Positions 40,716 through 44,571 of a stretch of DNA of 44,571 nucleotides are shown here, piece by piece. The stretch comes from Planctomycetota bacterium (GTDB lineage Bacteria; Planctomycetota; UBA1135; GCA-002686595), in the NCBI GenBank assembly GCA_029248265.1, contig JAQWJQ010000229.1, positions 1 through 44,571 of the forward strand, in the 5' to 3' direction. The first letter of the stretch is position 1; each line of letters begins with the position of its first letter. The position numbers were made by a program, and so were the translations under genes. Under the pieces are notes generated by a model. That model was not told where the DNA came from and made no database searches. It saw only the letters and a program-made list of their open reading frames with translations.

Positions 40716-42169
40716 GCGGGGGGCTCCGTGACCGGCTCGCCGACGGACATGGTGACGGGGCCGGCGTAGCCGAAGCCGGGGACCGCCAGGGAGGAGAGGT
40801 CGAGGCGGCCGTCCTCGATCCGCAGCTTACCCGCCGGTGAGTAGAGCGAGCCGTGCGCGGCCTGCAGCCGCTCACGCTCTTCCTCGGACAGGTGAGCCTG
40901 GCCGAGGAAGTAGTGGTGGCCGTTGCGCTCCACGTGGGGGAGCCCGAGGGCTGACACCAGGGCGAGGTCCTGGTGCAGGGGCAGGACCGGGAGGTTCGTG
41001 AGGTCCTCTGCGGACTGCACCCCCTCACCGTCCGCGTCGATGCGAGCGCGCGCGAGCAGGGCGCGGAAGACTCCCTTGCAGGCCTTCATGGAGACCCCGC
41101 CGTAGCCGAGCGCGCGGGCGCGCGGGTATGCGGAGAGGTCCGCGTCCGCCTCGTCGATGATCACCGGGGCGCGCTCCGCGAGCCGCGCCACGCCGGCGGC
41201 AGTCTCGGGGGCGAAGGTGTTGGCGCGGTGCACCGGCTGCTCGATCGCGAGGAGCCCAGAGAGGAGCCCCGGCGCGTTGCCGCGCTCCTCGAGCTCGTCC
41301 AGCATGGCAGCGAGGCGCGCGGGGTCCGCGTACTGCTCGTTGCCATCGAGCGTGAAGTGGGCGCCCTCGGGCGTGATCGAGGCGATGGTCTCGAGGCGCG
41401 CGAGGTCGGCCTCGACCGAGCCGGAGACCTTGAGCTTGAAGCAGTCGAGCCCGAACGTCGCGACGTCCTCGGTCAAGCAGACCGGGTGGTCGTCTCCCCT
41501 CCGGTCTTCGTCGGGGACCTCCTCATCGGTGAGGGCGTCCACCAGGCCGACCGTGTGCCGGACCCGCACGGACTCAGACCTGCGCCCCAGGGAGGCCCCG
41601 CTCCAGCCCCCCAGCCGCTCGTCAAAGGCCTCCATGCGGATGCCAAGGGCGTCACCCGCGAGGGTGTCGAAGAAGGAGGAGGAGAGGGCGCTGCAGGTCG
41701 CGTCGATCAGGGCCCGCTCGATGAGCGAGACCCCGAAGGTCTGGACGAGTCGGTCTGCTGCCGCCACATCAGGCCGCTCCACGCAGGCCAGCTGGGCGTG
41801 GGCCCAGAGGTCAAACGCCGTGGCGCCGCCGCCCACTGAACCGAAGGTGCGGACCTCGTCGAAGGCGCGGCGCGCAGCGGCGATCAGGTCTCGCCGGTCC
41901 TCCTCCAAGGTCGTCGAGGGGTCCTTTGAGAACCACTTGGGGACGAGCAACTCTGCCGCGCGACCGGTCACCGCTCCGGCCTCTGTCTCGACCTCGACCT
42001 CCGCGATCAACATCGGCGCCTCCGTCATCGTGGCGATCCCGAAGCGGAAGGGGAGGCGGGCGTCGCAGCGGCGCGCGATGAGCCGGAGGTTGGTGGGGCG
42101 GAGCAGCAAGCGAGTGACCGTGATTCCACCCGAGTCTAAGGTCGCGACCGCCTGGGGGGCGGGCTTCAC
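40712..42169 (-). CDS. enolase-superfamily enzyme (muconate-lactonizing subgroup-like)
   Basis: The 485-residue protein has the N-terminal capping and C-terminal barrel domains of the enolase superfamily. The catalytic pattern fits the muconate-lactonizing subgroup: KLK in DCFKLKVSG, metal ligands Asp in FTLDGNEQY, Glu in AIEQPVH and Asp in VIIDEAD, and the opposing Lys in SMKACKG. It may catalyse racemisation, epimerisation, cycloisomerisation or dehydration of a carboxylate; the substrate is unknown. It is about 100 residues longer than typical members. It is the first gene of the coupled operon. A start at ATG 42169 is used; a downstream GTG (42118) would remove 17 residues of low similarity and cannot be excluded. 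Confidence 0.85.
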   Translation of the reverse strand: MKPAPQAVATLDSGGITVTRLLLRPTNLRLIARRCDARLPFRFGIATMTEAPMLIAEVEVETEAGAVTGRAAELLVPKWFSKDPSTTLEEDRRDLIAAARRAFDEVRTFGSVGGGATAFDLWAHAQLACVERPDVAAADRLVQTFGVSLIERALIDATCSALSSSFFDTLAGDALGIRMEAFDERLGGWSGASLGRRSESVRVRHTVGLVDALTDEEVPDEDRRGDDHPVCLTEDVATFGLDCFKLKVSGSVEADLARLETIASITPEGAHFTLDGNEQYADPARLAAMLDELEERGNAPGLLSGLLAIEQPVHRANTFAPETAAGVARLAERAPVIIDEADADLSAYPRARALGYGGVSMKACKGVFRALLARARIDADGEGVQSAEDLTNLPVLPLHQDLALVSALGLPHVERNGHHYFLGQAHLSEEERERLQAAHGSLYSPAGKLRIEDGRLDLSSLAVPGFGYAGPVTMSVGEPVTEPPA

Positions 42170-42189
42170 TCCGCCGAAGAGATGTCAAC

Positions 42190-43539
42190 TCAGCGGGCGG
42201 CGGCGAACGCTTCGCGAATCGAGCGAAGCGCCTCCTGAATAGACTCTGTTCCCCCGGAGGATCGGGCAATGGCGCGCCGTCGCCAGCGGACGACGGCATC
42301 GGCCGCGAGGTCGTAGGACCAGGTGAAGGTGGCGACGCTGACCAGGGATGCCAGCAGCCATGCGCCCCCTGCAGCCAGGCTGACCGTGAAGGCCAGGACG
42401 GCTGCGGTGAGGACGGCGAGGGCGGGGACGAGGACGAAGTTCCCGAGCAGCCGGACCGTCACGACCTTGTCTGGGGTCGGCGCGCGGAGCGAGGCGCGCT
42501 CGGAGACGAGCACTGGGATCCCCCAGACGGCGAGCGACAGGGCGAGGAGCGGACTCAAGGCCAGCAGCGGGAGGGCGTTGCCGAGGTGGCTCGGCGCGGG
42601 GGCGAGGACCTCGTCTCCGCTGAGGCGCGCTCGCCGCAGCGAGCCGCCCAGCTGCTCGATGATCTCACGTCGTCGTTCGGCGCCGTCGCCGGTGTCCTTG
42701 CGGAGCGCCTCAAGGGCCTCCATCTGGCGCATTCCGATCGGTGCGGAACTCCTGGGGAGGATGCGCTCGAGACCCACGGCGGCGCGCCACTCCTCCTCCG
42801 AGTCCGCCTGGATGGTCAGCTTCTCGAGCCGGGCTCGAGACTCCTTCATGATCGCGCGGATGGCGATGCGGAACTCCGTGCCTGCCCGCTCGATGATCGG
42901 GACCACCTCGAAGGGCTCTCCGATGACCGCGCTGGCCAGAGAGCGGAATCGGTCGCGGTCCTCGTAGGTGACTCCGACGGGGACGACGATGGGGTTGAGG
43001 GTCATGTCCGACGCCTCGTACGCGCTGACGAGCATGCGGCCCATCCCGGACTTGAGCTGCCGCAGCCGGTGGGAGTTCAGGCTCTCACCCTCGGGGAAGA
43101 TCGCGATGACCGCCCCGTCGAGCAGGGCCTCGTCGATTTCCTCGAACGACGACGCGTTCTGGCGGGTGTCGACTCCGTCCTTCTTGCGATACATCGGGAT
43201 CGCGTCGATGTTGCGGAGGACGTACCCGACCAGGGGCATCTTCAGGAGGCTGTACTTCACCAGGACCCGCAGGGGCCGGCGGGTCGAGGACATCGGGAAG
43301 TGCGCGTCGCCGAGTCCGTTCGAGTGATTCTGGATGATGACCGTCGGGCCGCTCTTGGGAAATTCCTCGCCGCGAATCTCGATGCGGAAGTGGGTCCGCA
43401 TCAGCAGCCACCCCCAACGGATCATCAGGCGGTACGTCCAAGAGCCGATCGCGGGCACTTCGAAGGCGTCCCTGGAGGGCCACCGGTCGGTTCCTTCGAG
43501 GTCTTCGACCTCGGGCTGGGTTGCGGAGGGATGCGCCAT
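42190..43539 (-). CDS. PlsC-like glycerolipid acyltransferase with C-terminal membrane segments
   Basis: I choose ATG 43539, because the longer open frame (from 43677) would overlap the divergent acyl-CoA ligase start; no clear ribosome site decides this. The 449-residue protein has acyltransferase motif I as NHSNGLGD (His72, Asp78; five residues between them as in some GPAT-like relatives, not four). YRKKDGVDTRQN marks block II, and FPEGESLN block III. A charged region follows, and then three or four hydrophobic helices (from LGNALPLLALSPLLALSLAV to WLLASLVSVATFTWSYD). It likely acylates a glycerolipid at the membrane. It lies next to a fatty-acyl-CoA ligase, which fits lipid metabolism. Confidence 0.82.
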   Translation of the reverse strand: MAHPSATQPEVEDLEGTDRWPSRDAFEVPAIGSWTYRLMIRWGWLLMRTHFRIEIRGEEFPKSGPTVIIQNHSNGLGDAHFPMSSTRRPLRVLVKYSLLKMPLVGYVLRNIDAIPMYRKKDGVDTRQNASSFEEIDEALLDGAVIAIFPEGESLNSHRLRQLKSGMGRMLVSAYEASDMTLNPIVVPVGVTYEDRDRFRSLASAVIGEPFEVVPIIERAGTEFRIAIRAIMKESRARLEKLTIQADSEEEWRAAVGLERILPRSSAPIGMRQMEALEALRKDTGDGAERRREIIEQLGGSLRRARLSGDEVLAPAPSHLGNALPLLALSPLLALSLAVWGIPVLVSERASLRAPTPDKVVTVRLLGNFVLVPALAVLTAAVLAFTVSLAAGGAWLLASLVSVATFTWSYDLAADAVVRWRRRAIARSSGGTESIQEALRSIREAFAAAR

Positions 43540-43660
43540 TGGCGCGACAGTTTGGGTACTCGGTTCCCGGAACGCCAGAGAGATGGGATTAAGGGGCTCG
43601 CATTCGGGCTCAAACACCTCGGACTTCGGGGGAACCGGCCCTGTTTGTATGCTCGATGCC

Positions 43661-44571
43661 ATGGCACTCGAACCCATGCAACCAAGGTCCTGGCACGCGC
43701 ACTACGACGAGGGAGTCCCCGTGGAGCTCGCGTTTGAGGACATCACGCTCAACGAGTACACCGAGCGAGCGGCGAAGACCTGGGGGGATCGACCCGCCCT
43801 GACCTTCCTCAATTGCTCCTTCAGCTACAACGAGCTCAACGACAAGGTGCGGCGCTGCGCAGCGGCGCTGCGGGGGCTTGGCGTGGAGAAGGGGACGCGC
43901 GTGGCGATCCAGCTCCCGAATATTCCGCAGGCGATCATCGCCTTCCACGGCGCTCTCCGAGCGGGGGCCGAGGTCGTGATGACCAATCCCCTGTACACGC
44001 TGCGTGAGATCGAGCACCAGTGGAAGGACGCCGACTGCGATCTCGCCATCGTGGCGGACTTCATCTGGGAGGAGACCCTCGAGCCGAACCGCGCGAAGCT
44101 GCGGCCCAAGACCTACGTCGTGGCGCACATCCCGGACTACCTGCGCTTCCCACTGAACCTGCTCGCGCCGTTCAAGCTGGCCCGGGCGAACCCGAAGCGC
44201 TTCGCCAAGGTCAAGCCGGCCAGGGATGTGCACGAGTTCAAGCCGCTCGTGGAGGGCGCGCCGTCCACACCTCCCTCCGTGGAGGTCACGCCGGATGACA
44301 TCGCGGTCCTGCAGTACACCGGGGGGACCACAGGACTCTCGAAGGGGGCGGTGCTCACGCACCGCAACCTCTCCTGCAACGCGCAGCAGATTCACGCGTG
44401 GTTCCCCAAGGTGGATCCGGGCAACGAGTCGACCCTGATTTGCCTGCCGCTGTTCCACGTCTTCGGCCTCTCGGTCGGGATGAACTGGTCCATCTGGTCT
44501 GGCTCCAAGATGGTGTTGGTGCCGAACCCGCGGGACATCCCGGCGCTCGTGAAGGCCATCACCAAGCACAA
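43661..44571 (+). CDS. long-chain fatty-acyl-CoA ligase-like enzyme, 5' part
   Basis: The frame runs off the right edge; 303 complete codons are present. It belongs to the ANL (AMP-binding) superfamily, which activates carboxylates to acyl-adenylates and then thioesters. NEYTERAAKTWGDRPAL and FSYNELNDKVRRCAAALRGL are typical N-terminal segments. The phosphate-binding loop is YTGGTTGLSKGAVLTH, and LPLFHVFGLSVGMN is the next conserved motif. The length of the N-terminal part and the insertion around LAPFKLARANPKRF are like long-chain acyl-CoA ligases. The start may be ATG 43661 or 43676. It is divergent from the PlsC-like gene over a 121-bp gap. The part with the final catalytic lysine lies outside the window. 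Confidence 0.88.
   Translation, partial: MALEPMQPRSWHAHYDEGVPVELAFEDITLNEYTERAAKTWGDRPALTFLNCSFSYNELNDKVRRCAAALRGLGVEKGTRVAIQLPNIPQAIIAFHGALRAGAEVVMTNPLYTLREIEHQWKDADCDLAIVADFIWEETLEPNRAKLRPKTYVVAHIPDYLRFPLNLLAPFKLARANPKRFAKVKPARDVHEFKPLVEGAPSTPPSVEVTPDDIAVLQYTGGTTGLSKGAVLTHRNLSCNAQQIHAWFPKVDPGNESTLICLPLFHVFGLSVGMNWSIWSGSKMVLVPNPRDIPALVKAITKH

Noticed and set aside
1-44571. tRNA or rRNA genes, CRISPR arrays, insertion sequences, prophage or defence islands
   Set aside because: No cloverleaf with a CCA-type end, no spaced direct repeats, no transposase, integrase or nuclease motif was seen on either strand.

Overview
The window is GC-rich bacterial chromosome with densely packed genes on both strands. 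It most likely comes from a planctomycete. Two secreted M12-type metalloproteases end in the same kind of C-terminal domain (a YC...NS start, an NDLTL/NDVTL core and a WYRD...SN end), which I know from exported proteins of marine Planctomycetota. Tat-exported Gfo/Idh/MocA and TIM-barrel proteins, many lipoproteins and weak Shine-Dalgarno sequences fit the same group. The assignment is inference; no rRNA gene or phylogenetic marker confirms it.

Layout. 1-3.2 kb: end of malQ overlapping glgP (alpha-glucan breakdown). 3.2-7 kb, minus strand: argJ, a band-7/SPFH membrane protein and a Tat-exported Gfo/Idh/MocA lipoprotein. 7-8.3 kb: a class V aminotransferase/kynureninase-like enzyme. 8.3-14.2 kb: a tripartite RND efflux system (OprM-like gene divergent from the AcrA-like and AcrB-like genes). 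The AcrB-like gene carries an in-frame amber codon at the conserved AQYESW motif. 14.2-15.4 kb: a lipoprotein resembling DUF2891 whose signal region is built on a 15-bp repeat. 15.4-16.9 kb: an OxyR-type regulator with both redox cysteines, behind a thioredoxin-like lipoprotein. 17-21.5 kb: a secreted metalloprotease divergent from a secreted sialidase.

21.6-26.1 kb: a two-gene NAD-linked formate dehydrogenase, a NuoE-NuoF fusion followed by a molybdopterin catalytic subunit. The catalytic gene is split by an in-frame TGA at 24344-24346, exactly at the active-site Cys/Sec position. A stem-loop with a GGUCU loop lies at the bacterial SECIS distance, so the gene should be read as one 942-residue selenoprotein.

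26.1-35.6 kb: a CBS-domain protein; a coupled D-threonine-aldolase-like/nitrilase pair; a large lipoprotein combining choice-of-anchor-I and phytase-like-esterase segments; thymidine kinase; and a second metalloprotease. 35.8-42.2 kb, minus strand: a tightly coupled run of an enolase-superfamily enzyme, an Old Yellow Enzyme-like oxidoreductase, a NRAMP-fold transporter, a DUF993 aldolase-like protein and a Tat-exported TIM-barrel protein. The first four genes overlap by ATGA. The transporter lacks the metal-binding residues of true NRAMPs, so this looks like an uncharacterised uptake-and-catabolism operon for an organic substrate. 42.2-44.6 kb: a PlsC-like acyltransferase divergent from a fatty-acyl-CoA ligase cut by the window end.

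The most interesting items are the Sec formate dehydrogenase with its SECIS, the coupled operon with a metal-site-less NRAMP homologue, the amber codon in the efflux pump, and the shared C-terminal domain of the two proteases. I saw no rRNA, tRNA, CRISPR array, insertion sequence or prophage.
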